64,000 nt of DNA from Azolla caroliniana (Eukaryota > Polypodiophyta): NCBI GenBank assembly GCA_043228905.1, contig JBHGNT010000020.1:4650001-4714000 (forward strand), given 5' to 3'. Below, piece after piece: positions 1-10,124 of this stretch. A program made the position numbers and the translations under genes. The notes under the pieces were generated by a model. That model ran no database searches. It saw nothing but the letters and a program-made list of their open reading frames with translations, and was not told where the DNA came from. Within the stretch, counting starts at the first letter, position 1; each line of letters begins with the position of its first letter.

Positions 1-1502
1 CCATGGCAGACATGCTGTCGAGGGCAAGATTTTCAAATGGAAGTAACATGGTTTCGGAAGATGAAGATGTTGCCCTCGACTTCTTCAAGATGGCTCGATT
101 GTCGGCGGAAGACCAGGACATGCAAACCCTCCACGCCTTCAACAAGAATGAGTACGAAGGAGAATGGTTACTCATCGGTAGATTGCTAAGAACATTGACG
201 ACAGATGCTTCGTTGACAAAGGAGGAGGCCCTATGAATCCGAAAGAAAGCTTACCGATACTTCTTGAAGGGAGGATTCCTTTGGCGACATCCAAAAAGAA
301 GGACAGGAATACCACGTCGAGTGGTGGTAAAGAAAGAAGAGCAAGAGACGCTGATGACCAAATTCCACGAGAGTGCTTGGGCAGGTCATAGAGGAACATG
401 GGCGATGTTCGAAAAATTGAAGGAGAAGTACTGGTGGCCAAGAATGTACAAAGATGTACTCCATTTCGTGTCCACATGTGAAACTTGCCAAATATATTCA
501 AATATACGTCATCGTGATGAGTTAAAGCCGACATACCCACTCACCATTCACTTTAAATGGATGGTGGATCTGGTCTCAATGCCAATGGGAGTGGGACAAA
601 TGAAGTACTTAGCGCTGGCAAGGGAAGACTTGACAAATCAAGTGGAAGGACGAGCCTTGACAAATAAGATGACTTCAGCTGTTTGTAAATTTTTACTTGA
701 AGATGTTGTTTGCCGATATGGATGTGTAGGGAAGATAGTGGTCGACCGAGGGGAGTTGGACGCGCTCGAAGCGACGGAGCTCTTCGAAAGACTAGGCGTG
801 AAGCTCTCCCTCACGACTGCCTACAATCCGGAAGCAAATGGGAAGATCGAGCGAGGGCATGGACCTATCGTTAAAGCCATCGTACGGGCATGCAACGGTC
901 GAGTCGGGAATTGGCCACGACTATTACCCTATGCCTTGTGGGCCGATAGAACGACACATAGCTCGGTGACAGGGTATATGCCGACGGAGCTTATGTATGG
1001 ACAAAAGCCGATTATGCCCATCGAAAGGACGATCGCCTCATGGGTAGCGATATCGTGGGAGAACGAGATGAGCCGAGAAGAGTTATTAGCGGCGCGGATA
1101 AGGCAACTTCAAAGAAGACCTGAAGATTTAGAAAAAGCACGAAAGATGATGAAGGCAGCCCGAGTAAAGAACAAAGTTCGGTTCGACAACACGCATCGAC
1201 TTCGTCCCAAGAAGATTGAAGAAGGGGATTGGGTTTTGGTTTACGACAACACCCTTGACAATCAACATAGTACAATAAGGAAGTTCGCAAGAAGATGGTT
1301 CGGGCCGTATGTGGTGACAAGTGCCAACGATAATGCCACATACCGCCTTGCAGAACTAGACGGATCAAGGTTGGTCGTACCCATTGCGGGAAAAAGAGTA
1401 AAGCTTTTCAAGAAAAGACAAGACAAGGATCCTGACCTCGATTACCTCGACGATGAACATAATAAACCGGATGAAAATGAAGACATAGAGGAATCTAATT
1501 GA
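1..1502 (+). pseudogene. Ty3/gypsy pol 3' part: RNase H end and integrase (Gyp-A)
   Basis: One frame runs from 3 to 1502 with a single in-frame TGA at 234-236. The first part ends an RNase H/connection region (ADMLSRARF near the start is the usual ADALSR-type end). The integrase follows: an HHCC zinc finger (H..H around 375-395, CETC near 480), then the catalytic core with Asp in MVDLVS (about 563), Asp in VVDRGE (about 740) and Glu in NGKIERGH (about 850). A basic C-terminal region (RWFGPYVV near 1300) ends at the TGA at 1500-1502. Integrase inserts element cDNA into the host genome. The PPT and LTR follow directly, so this is the last gene of the element; its 5' part lies outside the window. 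One stop codon makes it probably non-functional. Confidence 0.9.
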
Positions 1503-1574
1503 ACATCGTAGCCGAAATCTCACTTCTTCTCTTCTTGGCACGTACCGGAGGACGTGCGGTTTGGTGGGGGTGGA

Positions 1575-2645
1575 TGTCGTGAAGATTTTCGGCAATAGTG
1601 TGAAAATCCCATAAAACGTACGAAATCGAGTATAAATCACATAATACAATAATTGTGAAGATAACATTTTTTATCTAAGTACAAAATGATGGAGGTTTCG
1701 AATGCACTTTATTACACGAGAAATGGACAACTAAATGTCAAGATATGAGGGTATAAAGTTTGTGAAAAGAAAAGAGAAAATTGGGAGATATCCCACATAG
1801 GCACAACAAATACGACTCTCATCATATATAAGGTGGAGCAAAAGATATTATCTTTGTTGTGTCTATGTGTGGAGCATAGAGAGTTCAAGGTAACTTGAAC
1901 TAAGAGTGGAGGTGGCTAGCTACTCGTAAAGGGTTTTGGCCAACCAAAACCGAACCAGCGATGGAGCCGGTGATCCGACGGCATCCGGCACCGGTAACCG
2001 ACGGCATTCGGCGACGGCATCCGGCGACGCACCGGTAACCGACGGCATCCGGCGAACCGGCGACTAGATAAATAAATATATAAATATATATATACATATT
2101 TACATATACAAGGAGGGCAAGTAAGGATTCAAACCTTGCACCTCCAAGTTAGGAGTCAATTGGCTTACCATTAAGCCATGCTATTTAGTTGAAATTATAT
2201 TTTTATCATTGTACTTTTACATGTAAATTCTCATACATGAGAGCTAAAATGAGTGACATGGTTATCATGCACCACATGTAATACTTAAGCGCCAAATGGC
2301 AAACATGCAATTTATGCATGTCTTGTACCCTCACATGCATCATATGCATGAGAGCATCTATAAAAGAGGGAAGGGGGAGGAGAAAAAACACGGTTTTTTT
2401 TTATGAAATTAAGAAGAAGAAATTCGTTATCAAATTGATCGTGTAACTTGTTTCTTAAATCTAAAGTTAAAAGTTCAATCAATCTCTCTCAATCGTTTAA
2501 TCTCAACTTCTCTCTTTCCCAATCTATCATAAGTACTTTCTCGCTAAAGCTTGCGCCAAAGCTTGTATCGACTTTGAATCCTTCCGGTCCAGAACCCCGA
2601 CGGTTCCGCCTCACGATCCGCGCATAGTGACGGATCTTCACGACA
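1575..2645 (+). repeat. Gypsy LTR, TGTCGTG family (3' LTR of Gyp-A)
   Basis: A purine-rich tract (about 1558-1574, GGTGGGGGTGGA) precedes TGTCGTGAAGAT at 1575; the LTR ends ATCTTCACGACA at 2645, giving a perfect 12-bp terminal inverted repeat. Inside are two TATA-like motifs (near 1825 and 2359), CCGG-rich DNA at 1960-2060 and a tRNA-like block at 2112-2181. Its right end cuts the integrase of Gyp-B, so Gyp-A inserted into Gyp-B. The segment 1700-1980 is similar to 4850-5120 in the solo LTR at 4745 (shared ATATCCCACATAG and TCTATGTG blocks). Confidence 0.85.
2112..2181 (-). other. tRNA-derived segment inside a gypsy LTR
   Basis: On the minus strand it shows a Pol III box A (TGGCTTAATGG) followed about 35 nt later by a box B (GGTTTGAATCC) with a partly paired T-arm. 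The ends do not form a 7-bp acceptor stem, so it is a tRNA relic (SINE-like) rather than a working tRNA. It lies in the LTR about 180 bp upstream of the CTATAAAAG box, antisense to the LTR. A related block is at 28066-28121. Confidence 0.6.
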
Positions 2646-3634
2646 GCAACATCATTCATTTTTCCCATAACACAGAAAGGACCTAATCGCCAATAATCCA
2701 ACTTCTCGCATGGGCAAGTAGTCTTGATGTTTCGTCGAAGTAGCCATACCCGATCTCCAATATTAAAACTGGATGGAAGCCGATAACGATCCGTGTAAAC
2801 GTTGTGTGTTTGTTGAGCTTGTTGTAGATGAGTAGATAAATCGGCTTGTATCTTGCGTAACCGCTCCAAACAATCCTTTGTGCAAGGATTTGTGAGTAAC
2901 TCTGGGGTTTCAAATACACACCACCAGGGGTGCCGACCCGTATAAGCATAAAATGGTGTAACCTTTGTCGATGAGTGGACAGAGTTATTATACGCAAATT
3001 CGATGAAGTGGAGAATATCCGCCCAGTCATCTTGATGATCGGTTAGAAAGCACCGAAGATACTGCTCCAACGTTTGATTTGTTTGTTCTGCTTGGCCGTC
3101 GGTTTGTAGGTGGTAGCCGGAGGAGACGTTACATGTGACCTTGAGGATTTTAAAGAGGTGCTTCCTAATTTTCAAGACGAATTGAGGTCCACGGTCGCTA
3201 ATGATACTATCAAGAAGGCCATGATGCCAACATACTTCACACATGACAAATTCAACGGTTTCATCACTGGAGATTTCCTTAGTACATGGCAAAAAATGGG
3301 CCATCTTCGTATATCAATCTACTAGTGTTAAGATCGCATCAAATCCATTAGAGACCAAAATATTTATGATGAAATCTAGAGCAATGGATTGCCACAGCTT
3401 GCTTGGAATTGGTGATGGTTCTAATAAACCATATGGATGATGCCTTGGCATTTTTGCTCTCCAACATGTATCACAAGTCCGAACAAAATCTTCGACAAAT
3501 TGTCGCATATGGGGCCACCAAAATGATCGTTGTACTAAATCTAATGTTTTTGTACTACCAAAATGCCCAGTTGTATATGTGTCTTGACAGTTTTGGACTA
3601 CTCGAAGGCGACAAGAACCATTAGGAACATACAA
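2646..3634 (-). pseudogene. Ty3/gypsy integrase (Gyp-B)
   Basis: Read from 3634 leftward: zinc-finger end (CDTCWRAK), then the catalytic core with Asp in ALDFI (about 3390), Asp in ISDRGPQF (about 3180) and Glu in DGQAEQTNQTLEQ (about 3075). A C-terminal part follows with GDRVWLL and a chromatin-binding-like RLGPFCV block. One stop separates the zinc-finger part from the rest near 3305-3313. The protein is cut at 2645 by the LTR of Gyp-A; apparent codons left of that point belong to the LTR. Gyp-B is a minus-strand element whose remaining 3' end lies outside the window. The order protease, RT, RNase H, integrase (right to left) is that of Ty3/gypsy. Non-functional. Confidence 0.88.
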
Positions 3635-3703
3635 GAGTTTCTTAAAGAATAGTAATCCATCACAACATTCGAATTGTCGATAGTCCGTACCTGGTTGTTG
3701 CGA

Positions 3704-4288
3704 CTATGAACAAGATGCTCGAGAGGGATCAATTTGTGCTAGAATGGCTTGGGCGAAAGCATCTTTCTTCAAGTCCTCACGTATGGTATCGATAACATGG
3801 GAATCCGAGGGCATACCGAAGACCTGTGTTGCTTGCAATCGTTCTAGTCCTAGGATTACTTGCTTTTGGTTATTGAAAGTCGGTTCGCCAAGACGTGGTG
3901 CTAGATACGAGTGTCGTGATAATGCATCTGCCTTCCCTTGTTGCTTCCCCAGACGATATGTAATTTTGAAGTTGAAACGAGTGAGGAATTGGGCCCACCG
4001 AGCTTGACGTCGATTTAACACATGAGCATTCTGAAAGTAGGCAAGGTTTTTTTGATCACTGAATATGGTGACTTGATGAGAAGATCCCTCTAGAAAATGC
4101 CTCCATTGCATAAAAGAGTCCACTATTGCTAATAGCTCCTTATCATGAATTTCATAGTTGATTTTGGTGGCATCCAACTTGCATGCATCACCTTGTTGTG
4201 ATAGAATGCTACCCAACGCGAAATCTGACACATCTGACCGGAGAATAGGAGCTGATGTAAATGCCTTCTTAAGAACCTCAAAAGCCAT
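3704..4288 (-). pseudogene. Ty3/gypsy RNase H domain (Gyp-B)
   Basis: Reading leftward from 4288: the APILRSDVSDFALGSILSQ strand with the first catalytic Asp, a YEIHDKELLAIVDSF helix with catalytic Glu, the FSDQKNLAYF segment with Asp, and the GKADALSRH end. This is the RNase H1-like domain that removes RNA from the cDNA hybrid. It lies between the RT (right) and integrase (left) of Gyp-B, in the expected order. A stop at the left end separates it from integrase. Confidence 0.88.
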
Positions 4289-4299
4289 GTCTGCTTCTT

Positions 4300-4744
4300 C
4301 AAACCAAACAAACGATTGTCCCTTCCAGGTGAGTTGTGTTAGAGGCAGAACGAGCTTTGAGTAATCCTATATAAACTTGCGGTAGAAATTGGCAAAGCCT
4401 AAAAAGCATTGCACATCTCGCAACGAACGCGCAAAGTTTGCCACTTTACCACCATTTTGGCCTTAGCTGGATCCATGGAGATGCTTCCGAGGAAATGACA
4501 TAGCCTAGAAATTCTACATGGTTGGACTCAAAACTATATTTTTTCCGCTTTGCATAAAGACCATGTTCTCGAAGTCATTTTAGTAGTAATAGTACATGAG
4601 AATCATGCCATTCTTGGGTCTTCAAATAAATCAGTAGATCATCCAAATAGATGATCAGACAAACATCCAAGAGATCTCAGAATATATCATGTGCCATGTG
4701 CTAGAAGACTGTTGGCGCATTAGTGAGGCTGAATGGCATGACGA
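4300..4744 (-). pseudogene. Ty3/gypsy reverse transcriptase, C-terminal half (Gyp-B)
   Basis: On the minus strand the sequence encodes, with stops and frameshifts, MPFSLTNAPTVF (RT motif with the template-grip region), YLDDLLIY (the YxDD catalytic motif, near 4640), HGLYAKRKKYSF and FLGYVIS. It joins in sense to the N-terminal RT half at 6179-6744, which ends GHFDYT. A 1,434-bp solo LTR has split the RT exactly between these motifs. Too many lesions to work. Confidence 0.85.
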
Positions 4745-5278
4745 TGTCGTGTGGTTTTTCACACACGATATGAAAACTAATAAAATAGGTATTTATGATT
4801 AGCTTAATAGATTGATATGGAAAGATAGATGTCTTCAAGAGCTTCATAATGCATTTTACTACACATGAAACAGATAACCAAGTATCAAGTTATGTGAGTG
4901 TGAAGTTTGAGAAGACGAGGAAAACAGAATTGTGAAATATCCCACATAGATAGGAAACTTTTGGATCCAGCACTATATAAGTAGACCGAGAACCATTAGT
5001 TTATATCTATGTGTTAACAGCATAGAAGGAATGTTGGAACTTGGGCTACACTATCCAGATGGACTGATGTGGCTTAACTACATGTAATGGTTTTGACGAC
5101 GGAACCGAACCGGATGGACGAACGACGACAGATCTGAAATTGGGACCAGACGGCGACAGAACCGGACCGAACGTAAGTGGAATTGGATGGCGACGGGACC
5201 GAACGGAACTGAACAACGACGGTCGAGATGAACGGATCATGCACGGCCTGAACTTTACAGATGATAGGATCATGCATC

Positions 5279-5317
5279 GAAGTAAAGTAAAGTAAAGTAA
5301 AGTAAAGTAAAGTAAAG
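5279..5317. repeat. (AAAGT)n microsatellite
   Basis: About seven perfect AGTAA/AAAGT units in the solo LTR, with a degenerate extension and a further AAAGT copy near 5355. Confidence 0.9.
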
Positions 5318-5509
5318 GTTATGTGAACGCATGCAACTAAAGTCAAACTTTATGTAAAGTAAAGGTCATGTGGATGCATGCAATTGAACTCAAGATAGAA
5401 ACTGGAGTTCCTTCATGCAAGTGTGAGAAGCGAGGAGAAAGTTATCTCTCAATAATCCATAGATCCTAATGGTCCTTAGCGCTTCGAAGCCATCTTTTGG
5501 GCGGGAAAA

Positions 5510-5966
5510 AAACCCTAATTTTCCTTACGGAAGTTATCTCTCAGAAACCCTAATTTTCTTTACAGAAGTTATCTCTCGATAATCCATAGATCCTAATGGT
5601 CCTTAGGGGATCGAAGCCATCTTTTGGGGGGGAAAACCCTAATTTTTTGGTCGAAGCCAAAAAACCTAATTTTCCTCATGGAAGCTCTCTCACATAAATC
5701 CTAATTTTCCTTACAGAAGTGATCTCTCAAAAACCCTAATTTTCCTTACGGAAGCCATATCTCTCATATAACCATAATTTTCCTTACGGAAGCCATATCT
5801 CTCGAATAACCCTAATTTTTTTTCTTATGAAAGCCATATCTCATAAATTTGAATTCTAATTATCTTATTGAATCCATCTCTTATCGAAGCCAAAAACCCT
5901 AATTTTCTTATATCACCCAAAAACCTTAATTTTTCTTACGGAAGCCATATCTCTAAAAAACCCTAA
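5510..5966 (+). promoter_or_regulatory. Telo-box array within the solo LTR
   Basis: The exact plant telo-box AAACCCTAA occurs at 5510, 5545, 5634, 5731, 5894 and 5958, with further one- or two-base variants between. They sit in a degenerate repeat of about 35-45 bp, typically CCCTAATTTTCCTTACGGAAG followed by a TATCTCTC block. In plants telo-boxes are bound by Myb-type telobox factors that can recruit Polycomb complexes; a role here is inference. Confidence 0.7.
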
Positions 5967-6178
5967 TTTGTCTTATCTATTAATCTCTTTAAACCGAAAC
6001 TTCTGTAATCCCAATCTTGGGATTGATTGTAATTTTTCTTTTCCTTTTGTAATGAAAAATAACAAATTTTCTGATTTTCGTTAATTCTTAATACATAACG
6101 CACGAATCTGATATCCTCTGGTGGAAGGCCCCGGGGTCCTACCTCAAGTTCACGTGTCTTTGTCATATTTTCACGACA

Positions 6179-6744
6179 ATGGTATAGTCGAAGTGCCCAT
6201 ATCTGGTGCGAAACATGGTCTTCCATTCATCTCCTGGTCGGATCCGTACGAAGTTATATGCTCGTCGTAAGTCGATCTTTATGAAGAACCTTGAACCATT
6301 GATTCGTTCTCAAAGACTTGAGATAAGGGGAAGTGTGTACCTATTCCTAATGGTGACCTTATTCAAGCCATAGTAATCTACAACGAGACGAAGTGATCCA
6401 TCCTTTTTCTTCACGAAGAAAATGGGTGCCCCGGCTAGAGATTTCGAATGTTGAATGAAACCATTTGCCAAATTCTCCTCTATATAGGCTCGAAGGACTT
6501 CTAGCTTGGTTGGTGAAAAATTGTAGATCGGCCCCCATGGTGGCTCTTTTCCTGGTTGTAAATCAATGGGGCAATCATACGGTCGATGGTGAGGAAGCGT
6601 ATTGGCTTGTACTTTATCGAACACATCAGCATAATGATGATACTTCTCTGGAAGTTGAACGATGAACTCCTCTTTAGTGGTGCTGGAGGGTTTTACTGAT
6701 ACCGCGAAGAGAAACATTTCTTCCTTGTGGTCTTCCTCACACAA
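6179..6744 (-). pseudogene. Ty3/gypsy reverse transcriptase, N-terminal half (Gyp-B)
   Basis: Leftward from 6744: a linker with YADVFDKV, then [35 protein letters not shown] (RT motif 1/2), YTLPLI, and across a frame break [13 protein letters not shown] (motif A with catalytic Asp) and RYGHFDYT. The gene then stops at the solo LTR and resumes at 4744. This is the palm/fingers part of the RT. The usual DYRxLN is DYYGLN here. At least one frameshift lies near 6310. Confidence 0.88.
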
Positions 6745-6953
6745 CTGATGTAGCGAAATGGTTGCAATCTTATGAGTAGATCCTCGGGTTTGTCGATACC
6801 GGATTTCTCTTGTTCTCTAATCTATGTCTGGGTTATGTAATTCGAACCATGGTAATCCCAAAACAATGGGATGTTCTGGGATATTAATTATATTAAAGGA
6901 TACTACACACGCTAAATTATCTAGGACAATATTAACAGGCTCTGACTCTTCTA
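6745..6953 (-). pseudogene. Ty3/gypsy aspartic protease, C-terminal part (Gyp-B)
   Basis: The minus strand encodes EPVNIVLDN then PEHPIVLGLPWFELHNPDIDW, the conserved flap-to-C-terminal part of gypsy retropepsins (ILGxPWL). It is cut at 6958 by Cop-1; the N-terminal part, with the active-site region, resumes after the TSD at 12827. The target sequence TGATA is duplicated on both sides. Confidence 0.8.
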
Positions 6954-6958
6954 TGATA

Positions 6959-7378
6959 TGTTGAGCGGCAAGCTCAACTGGATCCAGATCGGCTGAATAA
7001 GCCTGAGCCAGATCGGTGAGCCGGTGAGCCGGTGAGCCGGGTAGTCGTATTAGAGCGGTAACCGGAAGCCTAGTAGTAGCCTAGACTACTAGGTAATCAT
7101 TGTCTCATAGTTAGTATCAGATGCTCGTGTGAGCATTGAAGTACATTGTACTTCTGTTAGTCCTTCTAAGGACTTGTATAAATAGTGTCGTTGAGCAAGT
7201 TGTATATACAGAGAATTTTTGTAATAGATGAACCGTTGTCTGCTCTCTTTGTCTCTCCTACGTACTCATACTTTTTGTGTGTGTTGAGTTCTGTTAATCT
7301 ATCTCTCTCACACACTCTCTCTATTGCTATCTGGCTGAGCCGGTATTGATCAAATGCTTCCGCACTTTAACGTTTACA
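6959..7378 (+). repeat. Cop-1 5' LTR
   Basis: TGTTGAGCGG start and TTTACA end. U3 holds three stem-loops, GCTC/GAGC (7123-7134), GAAGTAC/GTACTTC (7138-7154) and AGTCCT/AGGACT (7159-7174), directly before the TATA box TGTATAAATA at about 7175. Confidence 0.92.
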
Positions 7379-7472
7379 CGGTATCAGAGCGCGAGGGTTG
7401 AGAACCTCTGCCGCCGATAGACGCCTTTGAAGATGAACCCTAGCACCTGGTAACAACTGACAAAGAGAAGAT

Positions 7473-8424
7473 ATGGACAGAGGAATGACGAGTTCACTTC
7501 CAACAGAGAAGCTCGACCAGAGAAACTACGCGTCCTGGTCATATAAAATGCACCAGGACCTACTGGGGCATGGATATTGGAGCTTCGTGGAAGGAACAAA
7601 TGAAGTAGCGCCGGAGTCGTCACACAAGGACTTCCTGGTATGAGAGCAAGGAGCGAGCCAAGTATTGTACTGCCTTCCGTCCTATGTGCACGACCAGATG
7701 CTTGGCTACATCAAGGATGCAAAGACGCCGAAGGAGGCCTGGGAAAATCTACAAAAGATTTTCTCCGTGAGTACCACAGCCCGTAAGTTGTAGCTCCGAC
7801 AAGAGTTGAACAACATTCGGCAAAGAGACATGTCGGTTATAGACTACACCACCAAGATAAAGGAGATTTGCGACGCGCTCGGGTCCATCAACGTGACAGT
7901 GGACGAAGAGAAGATGGTACAAGTCTACCTAGGTGGTCTAGCGCAAAGGTACGGGCCAATCCCGACAACGATCTACATGCGGGAGAAGCCATCGTCCTTC
8001 TTTGACTTGTAATCAATGTTGCTGGTCAAAGAAAACCACGTGAGTGGGTCTAGGACCACTCAATCTAACGGACGGATGTTGTACACAGAGACAGATTTGC
8101 CCCGTGGACGTGGTGGACGAGGTGGGTCGGCACGCAATGGTAGAGGCCGGCAAGAGCAAGACCGAAGGCACAAAGACCGTGCCGACAACAGTTCCGGACC
8201 CTCCACAAGCAAGCGGCGCCGAAAACCAGCAAGGAAAAGCCGACACGGAATGTTGGTATTGTGGTAAAAAGGGCCACAGAGAAAGCGAGTGTTGGAAGAA
8301 GCACGCCGATTCGTACAAATACGGATCCGGCAAGGCCGGTCAGGGGAACCAACAAGCTTGCACTACACGGAAGGATCAGAAGGATCTGGAACCGGGAAGG
8401 CCGGTAAAGGGCCAGCCTTTGTAA
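7473..8424 (+). pseudogene. Cop-1 gag with zinc knuckle
   Basis: Starts at ATG 7473 or in-frame ATG 7485. It has the copia gag start (KLDQRNYASWSYKMHQ, typical of the UBN2/DUF4219 families), then AKTPKEAWENLQ and an IKEICDALGSI block. Stops at about 7639, 7791 and 8010 interrupt it. A frameshift near 8230 leads to one CCHC zinc knuckle, CWYCGKKGHRESEC (8250-8291), which binds element RNA. Related by eye to the Cop-6 gag at 47804. Confidence 0.85.
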
Positions 8425-9880
8425 TGAGACATGAGGCAAACTCGATGAAGAAGACTACTTTCAAATCGGAGGAAGTATGGTACGTTGATTTCGGTGCGTC
8501 AAACCACATGACAAGCCAAGAAGAGTGGTTCTCCTTTCTAGAGAAACCGGAACAACCAGGAGTCGTTGAAACCGAAGATGACACTCCACACCCAATTATG
8601 CATGTCTGAGAAGTCCCTTTGAGGCATGTCGGACAAAAGGGGAAGCTGATTAACATACTACACGTTCCGATGATCACAAAGAACCTAGTATCAGTCAGAC
8701 AAATCGTCGACCAGGGGATGCAGGTGCAGTTCACACACCTAGGGTGCTTCATCAAGGAAGAGGGCCGAATTATTGCACAAGGGCGCAAAGATGGGAGGAT
8801 GTTCATCCTCGACACCAACGATGTCAGCACCGCCTTGTTTGCCAAAGGACAAAAGACTGAATCGGACATTGATCTCTAGCACATGCGGATTGGCCACGTC
8901 AATTACCGGAGGCTTCAAGACCTACAATCGAAACAAGTTGTGTTCGGATTGCCGAAGTTTAGTGGCCGGAAGGCCCAAATTTGTGAAGCCTGCCAGCTCG
9001 GGAAGCGACACCGACTTCCATTCCCCACCGAACGAAACCGGAGCCATAATAAGCTCAACCTAATCCATTCAGATATATGGGGACTGGCACAGAACGTTAT
9101 TCTTGGCGGCAGTCGATACTTCGTCTCCTTCATCAACGACTACAGCTGGCACACTTGGATCTACCTCATCGAGCGAAAGAGCGAAGTCTTCGAGTGTTTC
9201 TGGAACCTTCAAAGCTTGGTTGAACGGGAAACAGAGAGGAAGATCAAGTGCCTATGGTCAGATGGCAGAAAGGAATATTTTTCCGGCCAATTCAACAATT
9301 ATCTGCAACAGAAAGGAATTCGGCGAGAATTCACTTGCAGATACACACCGGAACAAAACAGTGTAGCCGAAAGGAAGAACCGGTCGATTGTCGACGTGCC
9401 AAGGGCAATGCTGGAGGAGAAGAGCATGCCCAAGTTCTATTGGGCTGAGGCGGTCTGGATGGCCATTTACATCCAAAACTAGATCGGTGACAAGGTGTCA
9501 GCACATGAGCTGTACTTTGGGCGAAAGCCGAATTTAAGACACCTTCGGGTATTCGGTAGCATAGCATATGTGCATGTTCCGGATGAGAAGCGGAGAAAGC
9601 TGGACCCAAAGTTGGAGAAGTGCATCCTCGTCGGTTACTCGCATGACCAAAAGGGGTATAAGTGTTATAACCCCCGGATGAAGCAGGTTCAAGTAAGCCA
9701 GGATGTCGAATTTGATGAATCGGCATCATGGCACTCCTTACCGACTCTAATGTCTTACTCTGACCCGATACCGGAGGATGAGGCTAGGGAACCTGAACTG
9801 GTTCAGATAGAAGATGATGAGCTCGAGACTCTAGATGAGAGTCCGGAATCATTTCGGTTGAGTGGGCTGAAGGAGTGACT
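8425..9880 (+). pseudogene. Cop-1 protease and integrase
   Basis: The protease region holds WYVDFGASNHMT at about 8480-8515; the active-site triad reads D-F-G instead of the usual D-S/T-G. Stops at 8608 and 8877 follow. The integrase has the HHCC finger (GHVNYRRL, then CEACQLGK), the core with Asp in LIHSDIWG (about 9070), Asp in LWSDGRKE (about 9255) and Glu in NSVAERKN (about 9365), and the HELYFGRKPNLRHLRVFG block. One stop at 9481 separates the last block. Integrase would join cDNA to host DNA; this copy is broken. Confidence 0.88.
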
Positions 9881-10124
9881 GGGTCAAACTGACCAATCGG
9901 ATGATGAACCGGTGAGTAGTGGAGACTTTGTCGTGCTCTCCCCGCGCAAGGAACCAAGGAGATAGTTCACGCACAAAAAGAAAGGGAAGCAGAAGATGTC
10001 GGGATACACAACCGGCAACGATGTGTCGGATCGGAGCGGATCCGACTCCGCAAATGAGGAAGGCGGACCTTTGGCAACGAAATCCGAACCAGCCAAGAAG
10101 GGCCCCAAACCGGGTAACGGTGCA

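Larger units (their letters stand above)
4745..6178 (+). mobile_element. Solo LTR of the TGTCGTG gypsy family inside Gyp-B RT
   Basis: It begins TGTCGTG at 4745 and ends CACGACA at 6178, and it separates two contiguous halves of the RT gene. It shares the ATATCCCACATAG and TATATAAG blocks with the LTR at 1575, which sets the plus orientation (TATA near 4974). I see no clean target-site duplication: flanks are GACGA and ATGGT. It contains an (AAAGT)n run and a telo-box array, and no coding region. Confidence 0.75.

Noticed and set aside
2112-2181. Functional tRNA gene
   Set aside because: Box A and box B are present but the ends do not pair as a 7-bp acceptor stem and the anticodon arm is poor; it lies inside an LTR.
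5510-5966. Interstitial telomere repeat
   Set aside because: The CCCTAA motifs are spaced about 35-160 bp apart in a longer degenerate repeat, not head-to-tail TTTAGGG units.
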